A stretch of DNA of 64,000 nt, from NCBI RefSeq assembly GCF_039962255.1, contig NZ_JAMPKY010000007.1:124001-188000 (forward strand), given 5' to 3'. Positions within the stretch are counted from its first letter, which is position 1. Every line of letters starts with the position of its first letter. The position numbers were made by a program, and so were the translations under genes. This document shows, piece by piece, positions 1 through 8,447 of this stretch. This DNA is from Leptolyngbya subtilissima AS-A7 (GTDB taxonomy: Bacteria; Cyanobacteriota; Cyanobacteriia; Phormidesmidales; Phormidesmidaceae). Below the pieces are notes generated by a model, which was given only the letters and a program-made list of their open reading frames with translations, was not told the origin of the DNA and ran no database searches.

Positions 1-1803
1 GTTAAGGGTGCTGCCCGATAGGTTGACGTCGCCCCCGGCGTAGAAGCTGCCGTCGCCTGTGTTAATGGGGTTGTTCATATTGTTAATTTGTACGCTGGAT
101 AAAAATCGACTGAAGCCCAGGGAAATATCTTTAATGTCGTCGGCTCGGCGCTTTTCGGCTTCGAGTTGGGCAGCGGCGGTGGCGGCAGTGAGGCGGGCTT
201 CATACACTTCGTCCCAAGTGCGCTCGATATCGGCTTTGTTGGTGGCTTCGGGCACTTGAATGGTAACTAGGACATCGTCGCCCTTGCGCTCAAAGCCCTG
301 AATGGAGTCGGCGGTAATGTCGGGGTGCGTTTCGATAATGCTCTGAAATGCTGCCTTAAACGAGTCAGGGTTGACCCCGTTGCGAATGAGCAACTGCACG
401 GTGTCGAGCATGTCTTTGAAGAATTTTTCAAAGTCGCCGGGCTGAAAGTCTTTGTCAGGATTATGGGGTCGCCGCTCTCGGTCGCCCCGCCCGTCAGGCT
501 GCTTTCGCAGAAACACATACTGGCAGTCGATGTCTTTGAGAATGGTGGTGCTGTCGATGTTCCAGGCTTCGAGGCAGGCCCCGGTGAGTTGGGCAGCGGT
601 GAGGTCAGTGCCGACGCAGTTGGCCTCGGTCAGCGTGGCCTCGTGAAGTTCGGCGTAGTGCAGTATTGCCCCACTTAGATTTGCACCAGTGAGATTGGCA
701 CGGTGGAGCTTGGCCCCGGCCAGGTTTGCCCCGCGCAGATCGGCGTTGCTTAGGTCTTGGTCGATGCCGTTGAGGGTGGTGAGCAGCAACCGCACGCGTG
801 GGTCTTGCAGGATGGCGATGCCTAGGCGGGCGCGATCGAGCTGTTGAGCCTGGTGCCAGCGAACGTGGGTGAGGGTGGTGGGCCGCTGGCACCAATCGGC
901 AAAGTTAGCGCTTTTGAGGATGGCATGGGCCAAGGTGCCCCCGGTGAGATCTGCGCTGCTAAAGGTGGTACCCCCCAGGGCCGTAAAGGCTAATCCAATA
1001 ATGCGAAGATTCTCAAATTTTGGATCTCCTCTATGGCTTTTTCGACTGATATAGAGTGAAAGTAGTAAGTTTGCGAAAGCGAAAGCGAATGCAAAAACGA
1101 CAGCAAAAGAAACAGCGACAGCGAAAGCGACAGCGCCAGCAATAGCGCCAGTAACAGCGAAAGCGAAAGCAAAAACAACAGCGCCAGCGCCAGCAACAGC
1201 GCCAGCAACAGCAATAGCGCCAGTAACAGCGAAAGCGCCAGCGAAAGCGAAAGCGACGGCAACAGCGAAAGCGCCAGCGAAAGCAACGGCAACAGCGAAA
1301 GCACTAGCGAAAGCAACGGCGAAAGCGAAAGCGCTAGCAAAAGCGACAGCGACAGCGAGAGCGACGCTTCCTAATGCTTTTAACGTGAAGCCTTGGCGGG
1401 CAATCGTTAAGAAAACGACGATGACTAGAACTGAACTGACTAGTCCTGCAATCAGGAATTCCTGAGAACCTTCAGTCAGCAGGTATCCAATCCAAGCTCC
1501 GGCAAAGCCTTGCAGAAATCCTGTAATGACGGAGATAAGAACGATTAAGAGCAACTGACCGACAACCCACCGCCGTTGCAACCCGGCCCTAGCGTGGCTA
1601 AAGTTTACTTCTTCCAGCGTCGCTTCCACAAACCGGGCGCTGCGAATATCTGCCCCGCTAAAGTCAGCTCTCGACAGATCTACCCTATGAAAATTGCACC
1701 CGCGCAGCACCGCACCGCGAAAGTCGCGTTCTCCGGCGGCGTAGAGGCGGGTGACTTCAGTGGCGCTCAGGCGTTTGCCCTGGTACCGGCCTGGCTTAGT
1801 CAA
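1..1803 (-). CDS. Pentapeptide-repeat membrane protein (C-terminus beyond window)
   Basis: The minus-strand frame is open from a stop at about 1834 to the window edge, giving 601 codons in view. No ATG exists near the N-terminus. I chose a TTG at 1803 with GAG about 9 nt upstream. Reading from the N-terminus it shows a first block of pentapeptide repeats (LSRADFSGADIRSARF), then one or two hydrophobic segments. Next comes an Ala-alternating stretch (FA/VA/GA units) coded by a hexanucleotide repeat, then a second pentapeptide block (ADLRGANLAGAKLHRANL), then a soluble region ending near SFYAGGDVNLSGS. Pentapeptide repeats fold as right-handed beta-helices, and the middle probably sits in the membrane. 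The role is unknown. The frame is certain; the exact start is not. Confidence 0.8.
   Translation of the reverse strand, partial: MTKPGRYQGKRLSATEVTRLYAAGERDFRGAVLRGCNFHRVDLSRADFSGADIRSARFVEATLEEVNFSHARAGLQRRWVVGQLLLIVLISVITGFLQGFAGAWIGYLLTEGSQEFLIAGLVSSVLVIVVFLTIARQGFTLKALGSVALAVAVAFASAFAFAVAFASAFAVAVAFAGAFAVAVAFAFAGAFAVTGAIAVAGAVAGAGAVVFAFAFAVTGAIAGAVAFAVAVSFAVVFAFAFAFANLLLSLYISRKSHRGDPKFENLRIIGLAFTALGGTTFSSADLTGGTLAHAILKSANFADWCQRPTTLTHVRWHQAQQLDRARLGIAILQDPRVRLLLTTLNGIDQDLSNADLRGANLAGAKLHRANLTGANLSGAILHYAELHEATLTEANCVGTDLTAAQLTGACLEAWNIDSTTILKDIDCQYVFLRKQPDGRGDRERRPHNPDKDFQPGDFEKFFKDMLDTVQLLIRNGVNPDSFKAAFQSIIETHPDITADSIQGFERKGDDVLVTIQVPEATNKADIERTWDEVYEARLTAATAAAQLEAEKRRADDIKDISLGFSRFLSSVQINNMNNPINTGDGSFYAGGDVNLSGSTLN
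1073..1366. repeat. Hexanucleotide repeat tract inside the pentapeptide-repeat gene
   Basis: About 290 bp are built almost only of 6-bp units of the form GC(G/A)(A/C)(A/C)A on the plus strand. Units such as GCGAAA, GCGACA, GCGCCA, GCAACA and GCAATA recur dozens of times without a frame break. Read on the minus strand in the frame of the host gene, each unit gives Ala plus one hydrophobic or small residue (FA, VA, GA, IA). Confidence 0.9.
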
Positions 1804-1905
1804 TGAGTAGATCTCGTGTGGGTTGCTCTCAATTTAAGCGCAACCCACCCTAAAAGGCACTACCCACGCAGTTACGCTGCCTAACGACAGAGAAAACCCC
1901 GGTTT

Positions 1906-2049
1906 TTAAGGGCAGGGCCAGGGCTTGAGGCACGGCGCAGCAGAAACCTGGTTTCTAGCAGAGGCGATAGCATAGCCACCAATCACCAGATAGCGCACCT
2001 CATTATCGTTTAACGACTGTACAAACTCTTTGAAATCTTGGTTCAGCAC
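1906..2049 (-). pseudogene. Truncated nucleotidyltransferase (AbiEii/MNT-like) remnant
   Basis: A GTG at 2049 opens a frame that overlaps the end of the upstream small gene. It reads VLNQDFKEFVQSLNDNEVRYLVIGGYAIA, the expected start of the nucleotidyltransferase family with an early GGYA motif. Family similarity stops there. The frame continues about 18 unrelated codons and ends at 1906. The catalytic Asp residues that should follow are missing. The break coincides with short palindromes (1893-1906 and 1942-1956). Identification rests on family-style sequence recognition. Confidence 0.55.
1942..1956. repeat. Short palindrome AGAAACC-T-GGTTTCT
   Basis: A perfect 7-bp inverted repeat with a 1-nt centre. 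A related palindrome (AAAACC-CC-GGTTTT) lies 36 bp away at 1893-1906. Both sit where the nucleotidyltransferase remnant loses its similarity, so they may mark a small inserted repeat or a deletion joint. Confidence 0.5.
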
Positions 2050-2236
2050 CGTATTTCCAGAGGTGGTATTGCTGCCGGATAGACTCTAAAGCTTTTAGTC
2101 TGTCTGTATGGGGTTGGCTACGCCAATAGGTAGCATCTTGCTTGGGTGCATGAAGGCTAGCTCTTGTAACCACCATCTGCATAGCGCAAGGCTTTGGAAC
2201 AACCACAACTGGTATTTTCTCCCTAGCTAAACCCAT
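2003..2236 (-). CDS. Small partner protein of a nucleotidyltransferase module (77 aa)
   Basis: A 77-residue basic protein with the core YWRSQPHTDRLKALESIRQQY and the C-terminal RFQRVCTVVKR. I recognise this layout as the small upstream partner commonly paired with AbiEii/MNT-like nucleotidyltransferases in cyanobacteria, possibly as a toxin-antitoxin-like unit. The partner frame starts at 2049, inside the 3' end of this gene, so the two were translationally coupled. Because the partner is truncated, this gene is probably an orphan. No family name can be assigned from the sequence alone. Confidence 0.6.
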   Translation of the reverse strand: MGLAREKIPVVVVPKPCAMQMVVTRASLHAPKQDATYWRSQPHTDRLKALESIRQQYHLWKYGAEPRFQRVCTVVKR

Positions 2237-2360
2237 TGTAAATCACCTGGATAGCCTAGGGTGTCTAGGCTCCCGTTCAGAAACCAGCGCACAGATTGGT
2301 GCCGCGACCGGCGAAAAATTCGCTACCCTAAACGGTCGTGTAGCGTAGGCAGCAACAAGG

Positions 2361-2912
2361 ATGGCAGCAATGGAGATAGTAGGCAAAATTGCGGTGGGTT
2401 TAGCCCTCGGGGCGACCCTAGTCAGCGGCGGGCTAGGGCCAGCTCTGGCGAAGATGCCAACGCCGACGGCGGCAGAAGTCAGCTTAGACAGCCGCCTGAA
2501 GCAGACGCGATCGCAGTCCTACCGCTATGCCATGCTGGCGGGCTACTCCGCCGCCGAACTGGGAGACTACCACACGGCATTGATCAACTTTCGCCGGGCG
2601 CTGACGTTTCGGCCGGGTGATCGCTACGCCAACGCCGGCATACGCAATATGCAAACCTATATCGCCCAAGAGCGGGCCGAGGCCGCCAAACAGGCCGAAA
2701 TTGTCCAGCGCCAGGCAACTTTAGCCAGGGCTGTGGAAGCCAGCGATTGGGCCTGTGCCGCTGCCTCGGTCGATCGCTTAGTGGTGCTGATACCGCCCAC
2801 CTCCGCCGATCGCGCTCGGCTGATTGCCTACCGAGGCGAGCTTGCCGGGTTCATTCAGGCCAGGGCCAACTTAGAGCAATGGTCTACAGTTTGCCCCGGC
2901 GGTCAGGTTTAG
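2361..2912 (+). CDS. Secreted TPR-like protein
   Basis: 183 residues. The N-terminus (about 1-30) is a signal peptide ending near GPALAK. Residues about 50-100 form a TPR-like helical pair: YAMLAGYSAAELGDYHTALI followed by FRRALTFRPGDRYANAGI. A helical charged stretch follows (YIAQERAEAAKQAEIVQRQA). The protein probably acts in the periplasm or as a scaffold. A second ATG at 2370 is better spaced from the AAGG box and may be the true start. No specific function is recognised. Confidence 0.75.
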   Translation: MAAMEIVGKIAVGLALGATLVSGGLGPALAKMPTPTAAEVSLDSRLKQTRSQSYRYAMLAGYSAAELGDYHTALINFRRALTFRPGDRYANAGIRNMQTYIAQERAEAAKQAEIVQRQATLARAVEASDWACAAASVDRLVVLIPPTSADRARLIAYRGELAGFIQARANLEQWSTVCPGGQV

Positions 2913-3003
2913 TCGGTCAACGCTCCCTGAGGGATGAACATCGACGCGGCATAATAACTATTGGGTTCACACCCAGCTGTCTTTGCCCCATTGTCTTTTG
3001 CAA

Positions 3004-3507
3004 ATGAACTACCTGGTTGCCGTTTTAGACAATCGCATCAAAGCCGAAGAAGCCTACAGCGCCCTTGAAGAAGCCAGTCTGCCCACAGATAACTTCGACA
3101 TCTTGGGCAAAGGCTTCAAGAGCGCCGACGAATACGGGCTTGTCGACCCCGCCGACCAGGCCTGGAATCAAATTCGACTGATGGCGGTGTGGCTGGTGCC
3201 CTTTGGTTTCGCTGCTGGGTTCATGTTCAACATCATTACCGGGCTAGATACCTTTGCCTTCACGGGGCGGTTGGGCAACCAGATCATCGGTGGGTTGCTC
3301 GGGGCGATTGGGGGATCGATGGGAGCCTACTTTATTGGCGGCGGCATGGGCATTCTCGGCAGTGGCGATGCCCTCTCGTACCGCAACCGACTCGATGACG
3401 GCAAATTTTTAGTGGTAGTGCGCGGCTCCGAAGCAGTGATTCGCCAGGCTACCCCCATTCTGCGCAAGTTTCGTCCCGAGAATATCCAGGGCTACACAGG
3501 GAGATAG
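3004..3507 (+). CDS. Conserved cyanobacterial membrane protein with glycine-rich segment
   Basis: Starting at the ATG at 3004 (MNYLVAVLDNRIKAEEAY), this 167-residue protein has an N-terminal ACT/ferredoxin-like alpha-beta region. Two hydrophobic segments follow: WLVPFGFAAGFMFNIITG and a glycine-rich one around IIGGLLGAIGGSMGAYFIGG. A soluble end carries VVVRGSEAVIRQATPIL. A longer TTG start at 2983 is possible but has no ribosome-binding site. It lies 5 bp before the flavoprotein gene, so the two are co-transcribed. The function is unknown; the linkage suggests a membrane or thylakoid role. Confidence 0.75.
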   Translation: MNYLVAVLDNRIKAEEAYSALEEASLPTDNFDILGKGFKSADEYGLVDPADQAWNQIRLMAVWLVPFGFAAGFMFNIITGLDTFAFTGRLGNQIIGGLLGAIGGSMGAYFIGGGMGILGSGDALSYRNRLDDGKFLVVVRGSEAVIRQATPILRKFRPENIQGYTGR

Positions 3508-3512
3508 GGGCT

Positions 3513-5063
3513 ATGCCATCTTCCAAAACCGCCGATGTGATCGTGATTGGCAGCGGCATTGGTGGCCTGTGCTGTGGCGCGCTGCTGGCCCGCTATGGCT
3601 ATAGCGTCACCGTCTGCGAAAGTCACACCATTGCGGGCGGAGCAGCCCACGGCTTTGAGCGCCAGGGGTTCATCTTTGATTCGGGGCCATCCCTCTACTC
3701 GGGAATGTCGTACCGGGCTTCCACCAACCCCCTGCGCCACGTGCTCGATGCGGTGGGCGAAGGGGATAGCATTACCTGGGCCAACTACAACACCTGGGGC
3801 GTGCGCCTGCCCGAAGGCGACTTTGACACCACCGTGGGCAACGATCAGTTCGCTGACGTGCTGCGCGATCTGCGGGGGGAGACCGCTGTTCAAGAGTGGC
3901 GTCGCCTGCAAAAAGCGATGGTGCCCCTAGGCAAAGCGGCCACTGCCCTCCCCCCCGCCGCTCTGAGGTTAGATCTGGGTGCGGTGCAAACCGTGGCTCC
4001 CTACACTTGGGAACTGCTGCGCAATGCTCCAGTGTTCACCCAGTCCAGCAAACCCTTCAGCACCGTGCTCGATCGCACCACCCGCGACCCCTTCATTCGC
4101 AACTGGATGAACATGCTGTGCTTTTTGCTGTCGGGTCTGCCCGCCGAGGGCACCAGCACTGCGGAAATGGCCTTTATGTTTGCCGAGTGGTATCGGCCCG
4201 GCGTCACGCTGGACTATCCCATGGGCGGCAGCGCAGCTCTAGTCAATGCCTTGGTGCGCGGGCTAGAGAAGTACGGCGGCACTCTGCGTTTGGGCGCTCA
4301 CGTTAAAGAAATCTTGGTAGAAGGCGGGCAGGCAACGGGCGTTGCCCTCCGCTCTGGAGAAGTCCTCAGCGCAGGCACCGTGATCTCTAACGCCTCTATT
4401 TGGGACACGCTCAAGCTAGTACCCGATGGGACGCTGCCCAAGGCATTCGTAGAAGAACGCCAGGCTACTCCCGAGTGCCCTAGCTTTCTACACCTGCACT
4501 TGGGCATCGACGGCGAGGGACTTCCCCCTGACTTGGCCTGCCACTACATCACCGTAGAGGATTGGGAACGGGGCATTGACGCTCCGCAAAATCTCATCGT
4601 CATGTCGATTCCCACGGTGCTCGACCCGTCGCTGGCTCCACCGGGCAAGCACACCATCCACGTCTACACCCCCGCCACTGAGCCCTATGAACTGTGGCAG
4701 GGGTGCGATCGCCGCAGCCCCGAATATGCCCAGCTCAAGGCAGAACGGGCAGAACCCCTCTGGCAGGCCCTAGAGCGCATCATCCCCGACGTGCGCCAAC
4801 GGGTAGAGGTAGAATTGGTCGGCACTCCCCTCACCCACGAACGCTTTTTGCGCTGCCACCGGGGCAGCTACGGTCCCGCCATCTCGGTTCAAGATGGCCT
4901 CTTCCCAGGGCCAAAGACCCCGCTTGAGGGGCTGCTCTGCGTGGGCGGTTCTACCTTCCCCGGCATCGGACTACCGGCGGTAGCCGCTTGCGGCTTGATG
5001 ACTGCCAACACCCTGGCTTCGGTCAGCCAGCACCGCCAAATGTTGCGGGAGGTATTGGGCTAG
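3513..5063 (+). CDS. FAD-dependent carotenoid isomerase/desaturase-like oxidoreductase
   Basis: 516 residues. The N-terminal dinucleotide-binding motif is VIVIGSGIGGLCCGALLARYG, followed by an acidic residue at the strand end (VTVCES) and GGAAHGF. The C-terminal FAD-contact region is GLLCVGGSTFPGIGLPAVAACG. This is the phytoene desaturase/CrtISO superfamily layout and length. The substrate cannot be fixed: the early part (FDSGPSLYSG) differs from classical prolycopene isomerase as I know it. A GGAG box lies upstream of the ATG. The paralogue at 34649 resembles CrtD, so this window has two members of the superfamily. Confidence 0.8.
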   Translation: MPSSKTADVIVIGSGIGGLCCGALLARYGYSVTVCESHTIAGGAAHGFERQGFIFDSGPSLYSGMSYRASTNPLRHVLDAVGEGDSITWANYNTWGVRLPEGDFDTTVGNDQFADVLRDLRGETAVQEWRRLQKAMVPLGKAATALPPAALRLDLGAVQTVAPYTWELLRNAPVFTQSSKPFSTVLDRTTRDPFIRNWMNMLCFLLSGLPAEGTSTAEMAFMFAEWYRPGVTLDYPMGGSAALVNALVRGLEKYGGTLRLGAHVKEILVEGGQATGVALRSGEVLSAGTVISNASIWDTLKLVPDGTLPKAFVEERQATPECPSFLHLHLGIDGEGLPPDLACHYITVEDWERGIDAPQNLIVMSIPTVLDPSLAPPGKHTIHVYTPATEPYELWQGCDRRSPEYAQLKAERAEPLWQALERIIPDVRQRVEVELVGTPLTHERFLRCHRGSYGPAISVQDGLFPGPKTPLEGLLCVGGSTFPGIGLPAVAACGLMTANTLASVSQHRQMLREVLG

Positions 5064-5103
5064 TCGCTTCTCCGCCTACCCTAAGCGGCATCATCCTCCA
5101 CGC

Positions 5104-6777
5104 CTAGGTTGGCTCACGCCAGAAGGTCAGATTTTCGCCAATCGGCTGCAACGTGGTGCCGGGATAGTAGAACTGCAAAATGCGAGGATAGGCCCAGCCC
5201 AGGCTGCCCAGGCGGTATGACCCAGTTTGACTCAGGCCAACGCCATGACCCCAGCCGCCGCCCACAAAGCGGTAGCCCGTGATCTGTCCTGAAGCAGGGG
5301 TACCAGGGGAAGTATTGCCCGCTGCCGGAGCCTGATACATCGGCTCGACATAGAACAGCAGGCTGCGGGGAGCCGTGAGCACCCGCACAATTTCATCCTT
5401 CTTGAGCTGCACCACACCCAGGTCGGTTTCGATATCGATCGCCTGCACCCGACCCGAGTCAGCCCGTTCTGAAACGCGCACCGATCGCACCTGGGTCAGC
5501 CCTGCCATCGGGTGCTGGCGACGGCCCAGGTAGGTTTTTAGATCTTGGGTGATTTCGGCCAAGGGGCTCTCATTGCGCCAGCGAAACAGCTCCCAGGTGT
5601 CTTCGTTGAAGCCTTTGTCGATGGCCATAAAGGCGCGAATCGCCTCCTCGGAGCTGAGGGGGTACTGGTTGATATCCCACAGGCCGTTGACGGTATCGAC
5701 CACCGGGCGCAGGTAGGGGCGATCGGGGCCATCCCACACGTCGCTAAAGGCGGCGGTAATGCCCCCGGTGGTGGAAGAGTACAGGGCATCTACTAGCTCG
5801 TTTTGGTAAGTGAGCACCTGACCTTGGGTGGCTTGAATGGCCTGATCGGCCACGGGCGCGGTGCCGGTCAGCCCTCGGTAGACCTGGCACTGGGTGTCGG
5901 CGCAAAGCTCATAGTCGTCAATGGCAAAGCGGCGCAGATTGCGCAGGGCATAGGTGCGGGCCAGCACTGCCTGGGCCTGAATGGCGGGCACTGGCGCACT
6001 GGCACCAATCTCGTGGGGCACTACTCCGCGCAGGTAGGTTTCGATCGGCACGCTGTTGACTAGGGTGTAGGTGCCGTAGGTGTTGGGCTGTACCCGCAGG
6101 GTGCCGCCGTAGACGCGGGTGACGGGCGGCTCGCCGGGCTGGGTGACACGCACCCGTCCGCCGCTGGCGCGAATATCGAGGGTGTCGCGGCCGTAGCGAT
6201 AGCCGTTGGCCTCAAAATAGGTGCGGGGAATTTGACCCACCACTTCGCTGTCGAGAAAGACTTCGGTAAAGCCCTGGGCTTGCAGGTTTTTGACCAGCAG
6301 GCGACGCACTAGGGGGCTGTTGTAGGTTTCACGGTTGGCCCACACTTCCCAACTGCCGGGCTGAGCGATCTCGGGCTCGATGCCGCGATCGCGCCACTGC
6401 TGGGCGCTGTATTCGGCGGTCTCAAAGCTGCGGTGGTTGCTGAGCACCACGCGCTCGCCTAGGGTGGCCTCGGGCAGTTGCTCAGGGGTGAGGCCGATCA
6501 CCACTCGCGTTGCGGTTACGGTTTGGGGCTGGCCCTGGGTGTCAAAGCTGAGGGTGAGCTGCTCACCGGGCAGGGCTTCGAGGGTGATGCGGTCTTGTAG
6601 GTTTTCGCCAAAGCGCTGCACAATGCCTACTTGAATCACCGGGTTTTGGGCGGCGGGGGCGGGGGCGGCGATGGCGGTGGTGAGGGCGATCGCCATGCCG
6701 CCCACCGCTCCTAACCATCGCGATCGCCGATGGCCTAGGGGTTGAAGCTGAAGCCGGGGCGGGGAGAGCGTAGCCAT
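5104..6777 (-). CDS. SpoIID/LytB domain protein
   Basis: 557 residues. The N-terminus has a basic start and an Ala-rich signal segment ending around APAPAAQ. The SpoIID core is clear: PIETYLRGVVPHEIGASAPVPA, then QAQAVLARTYALRNLRRF, and C-terminally GGGWGHGVGLSQTGSYRLGSLGW before a final FYYPGTTL. SpoIID-family proteins are peptidoglycan lytic transglycosylases acting outside the plasma membrane, so a wall-remodelling role is likely. The gene converges on the flavoprotein gene with about 40 bp between the stops. Confidence 0.88.
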   Translation of the reverse strand: MATLSPPRLQLQPLGHRRSRWLGAVGGMAIALTTAIAAPAPAAQNPVIQVGIVQRFGENLQDRITLEALPGEQLTLSFDTQGQPQTVTATRVVIGLTPEQLPEATLGERVVLSNHRSFETAEYSAQQWRDRGIEPEIAQPGSWEVWANRETYNSPLVRRLLVKNLQAQGFTEVFLDSEVVGQIPRTYFEANGYRYGRDTLDIRASGGRVRVTQPGEPPVTRVYGGTLRVQPNTYGTYTLVNSVPIETYLRGVVPHEIGASAPVPAIQAQAVLARTYALRNLRRFAIDDYELCADTQCQVYRGLTGTAPVADQAIQATQGQVLTYQNELVDALYSSTTGGITAAFSDVWDGPDRPYLRPVVDTVNGLWDINQYPLSSEEAIRAFMAIDKGFNEDTWELFRWRNESPLAEITQDLKTYLGRRQHPMAGLTQVRSVRVSERADSGRVQAIDIETDLGVVQLKKDEIVRVLTAPRSLLFYVEPMYQAPAAGNTSPGTPASGQITGYRFVGGGWGHGVGLSQTGSYRLGSLGWAYPRILQFYYPGTTLQPIGENLTFWREPT

Positions 6778-6945
6778 AGTGCGCTAACGAAGTAGGGTGC
6801 TGCCCGCTGTTTGTGCAGTCGGGTCAGAGCAATTCTAGCGGCTCAGACCCTTAAGGGTGGGAATAGTTCCTGGGTCTATTCTCGATGGGGACAGGCAATT
6901 CCTAAACCGCCGCCTCTTACCAGCGGCACAGCTTGTGCTCCAAAT

Positions 6946-7557
6946 CTACCTATTGTTGACTTGGGACAAGATGAAATCATATCCATGGTCAAAACGAGGG
7001 ATCATTCGGCAATTGAGTTGACTGAGTTCTTCAACAATGTCGGGACTGTCAAAATCTTTGGAGTTTCGATTCAAAAAACATGCCTGCTTAGGCCTAAAAT
7101 TTTGCAAGTGGCTGATGACTGATGCGTATACCAAAGCATCCTGGGGAGCTAAGTCGTACCTAGTTTCAAACTCTGCTGCACTGCTTAAAACCTCGGCTGT
7201 GAGGGCAATAATTTCGCCAACTTCCACAATGCGCTGACGGCACTGAACAAAGCGAGAGCGCTCTTCTTCGTTGCTTTGTACTAATAAACTGGCGATATCT
7301 TGAATGCTCTGAATTCGGCTGGCGTAGGATGCTGTGCGTGAAAGCTGGCTCAGTTCAGCATTCAATAATTGTTGAAGTTCACGACGGTTGCGGCTTTGGC
7401 GAGTCAACTTTTCGTGAGGTTCGGCCAAACTGTAGGCTGGCATGATGAGTTTTGCCTGCTCAGCCTCACAAAGGGAAAGAATCTGCTCGCAATCAGAGCA
7501 TTGCTCTTGTTCGAAGGTCAGCTCTAGGACAAAGTTGGTTTCAGCGTAAATATTCAC
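6946..7557 (-). CDS. PIN-like nuclease domain protein
   Basis: 203 residues beginning MNIYAETNFVLELTFEQEQC. An early acidic-x-x-Asn strand is the usual opening of a PIN domain. A long helical insert follows (residues about 55-125), then LAPQDALVYASVISHLQ with a conserved Asp, and FLNRNSKDF near the C-terminus. PIN domains cut RNA or flap DNA and often act as toxins. Its start overlaps the end of the upstream PD-(D/E)XK-like gene by 4 bp (ATGA), so the two are translationally coupled. The assignment rests on motif order; the biological role is unknown. Confidence 0.65.
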   Translation of the reverse strand: MNIYAETNFVLELTFEQEQCSDCEQILSLCEAEQAKLIMPAYSLAEPHEKLTRQSRNRRELQQLLNAELSQLSRTASYASRIQSIQDIASLLVQSNEEERSRFVQCRQRIVEVGEIIALTAEVLSSAAEFETRYDLAPQDALVYASVISHLQNFRPKQACFLNRNSKDFDSPDIVEELSQLNCRMIPRFDHGYDFILSQVNNR

Positions 7558-8024
7558 GCTGCTGCCTCGTGTTCAAATTTGCCTCCAGATAGGGCATTGT
7601 TTAAGCCTGACTCGACAAGCCACTGTAGGGACTCATCGCGGGCTTCTGGTGCTTGCTTAGAGTGGAGCAGTTCTCCAAGCCACGAAGCAACAATGAGTTC
7701 AAGGCTCTGCCCGCTAATCTGGTCGGCGGTTACCCCAGCCTTATCAAAATAGGGCTGAAGGATAGGACGAGCATCGATGGTGTAGGTCGGGTCGCTCTGC
7801 TCGGGATGAGCCTCGGCATCTGCCCACAGGTAAAACCTATCTGGGAAGGCTATTAGAAAGTAAGGGGCATTGGGAAAGGTGCCGTGGGCCAGAATGTTGC
7901 GACGAAGTGCTGCGGCCCAGGCTGGCGATGCGTTGGTTTTGCCTTTGACTTCAACTACTAGGGTGAGTTTGCCGTTGCGATCGCTAACGGAAAGATCCCA
8001 GCCCATGTCGCGAGTGAAAGCCAT
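7554..8024 (-). CDS. PD-(D/E)XK-like nuclease-fold protein
   Basis: 156 residues. The N-terminus carries GWDLSVSDRNGKLTLVVEVKGK: a D followed about a dozen residues later by E-x-K, matching the PD-(D/E)XK core of restriction-like nucleases. It continues with RFYLWADAEAHP and a C-terminal helical region. It overlaps the PIN-like gene by 4 bp. I read it as the DNA-acting or partner subunit of a small two-gene module, possibly defence or toxin-antitoxin; this is inference. Confidence 0.6.
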   Translation of the reverse strand: MAFTRDMGWDLSVSDRNGKLTLVVEVKGKTNASPAWAAALRRNILAHGTFPNAPYFLIAFPDRFYLWADAEAHPEQSDPTYTIDARPILQPYFDKAGVTADQISGQSLELIVASWLGELLHSKQAPEARDESLQWLVESGLNNALSGGKFEHEAAA

Positions 8025-8227
8025 AGCGGGTTCGCATTGGAAGGTGACTACTCAATTATATTGGGCACAGCACCCGGTAAAGCATGGTGTTGAGCAGGAA
8101 ATTTATTCGAATGGTTGGGGTGTTGATGGAAAAATCTTTTTTTAAGACACAGTAGGTTGGGAATAATATTGCACTGAGATTGTTGGGTTTCCTGCGTCAA
8201 CACAGCTATAGGAGAGATGCGATCGCA

Positions 8228-8447
8228 CTATAGGTCTTTATCGCTGCCACTGCCAACATAGGAAGCTGTTTCAATTAATTTATCAAGTTTGTTCTCTAAA
8301 CGCCTCAATGCCTCTGGTGCTGAGAATCACCATGATAATGATGCACTGATTTAACAAAGCCATCCTGATACTCCACTTGAAGATCACAGGAAGCCTGGCA
8401 CGTTAACCCATACTCACTGTAAGAATCACTAAGAGCTTGAAAGCTAG
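8228..8447 (-). pseudogene. Unrecognised gene remnant with a frameshift
   Basis: The minus strand reads SFQALSDSYSEYGLTCQASCDLQ, then VEYQDGFVKSVHHYHGDSQHQ, and then hits a stop. The neighbouring frame continues naturally as EALRRLENKLDKLIETASYVG and ends at 8228. The two halves look like one protein tail split by a single frameshift. Its 5' side ends abruptly where the nurA remnant begins on the other strand. I do not recognise the family. Confidence 0.4.

Noticed and set aside
990-1340. Leu/Ser-rich 116-residue frame on the minus strand
   Set aside because: It is an out-of-frame reading of the hexanucleotide repeat; the pentapeptide frame runs through the same bases with domains on both sides.
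3513-5063. Naming this gene crtH (prolycopene isomerase)
   Set aside because: The superfamily is clear, but the N-terminal third differs from the CrtISO pattern I know, so I kept a general name.
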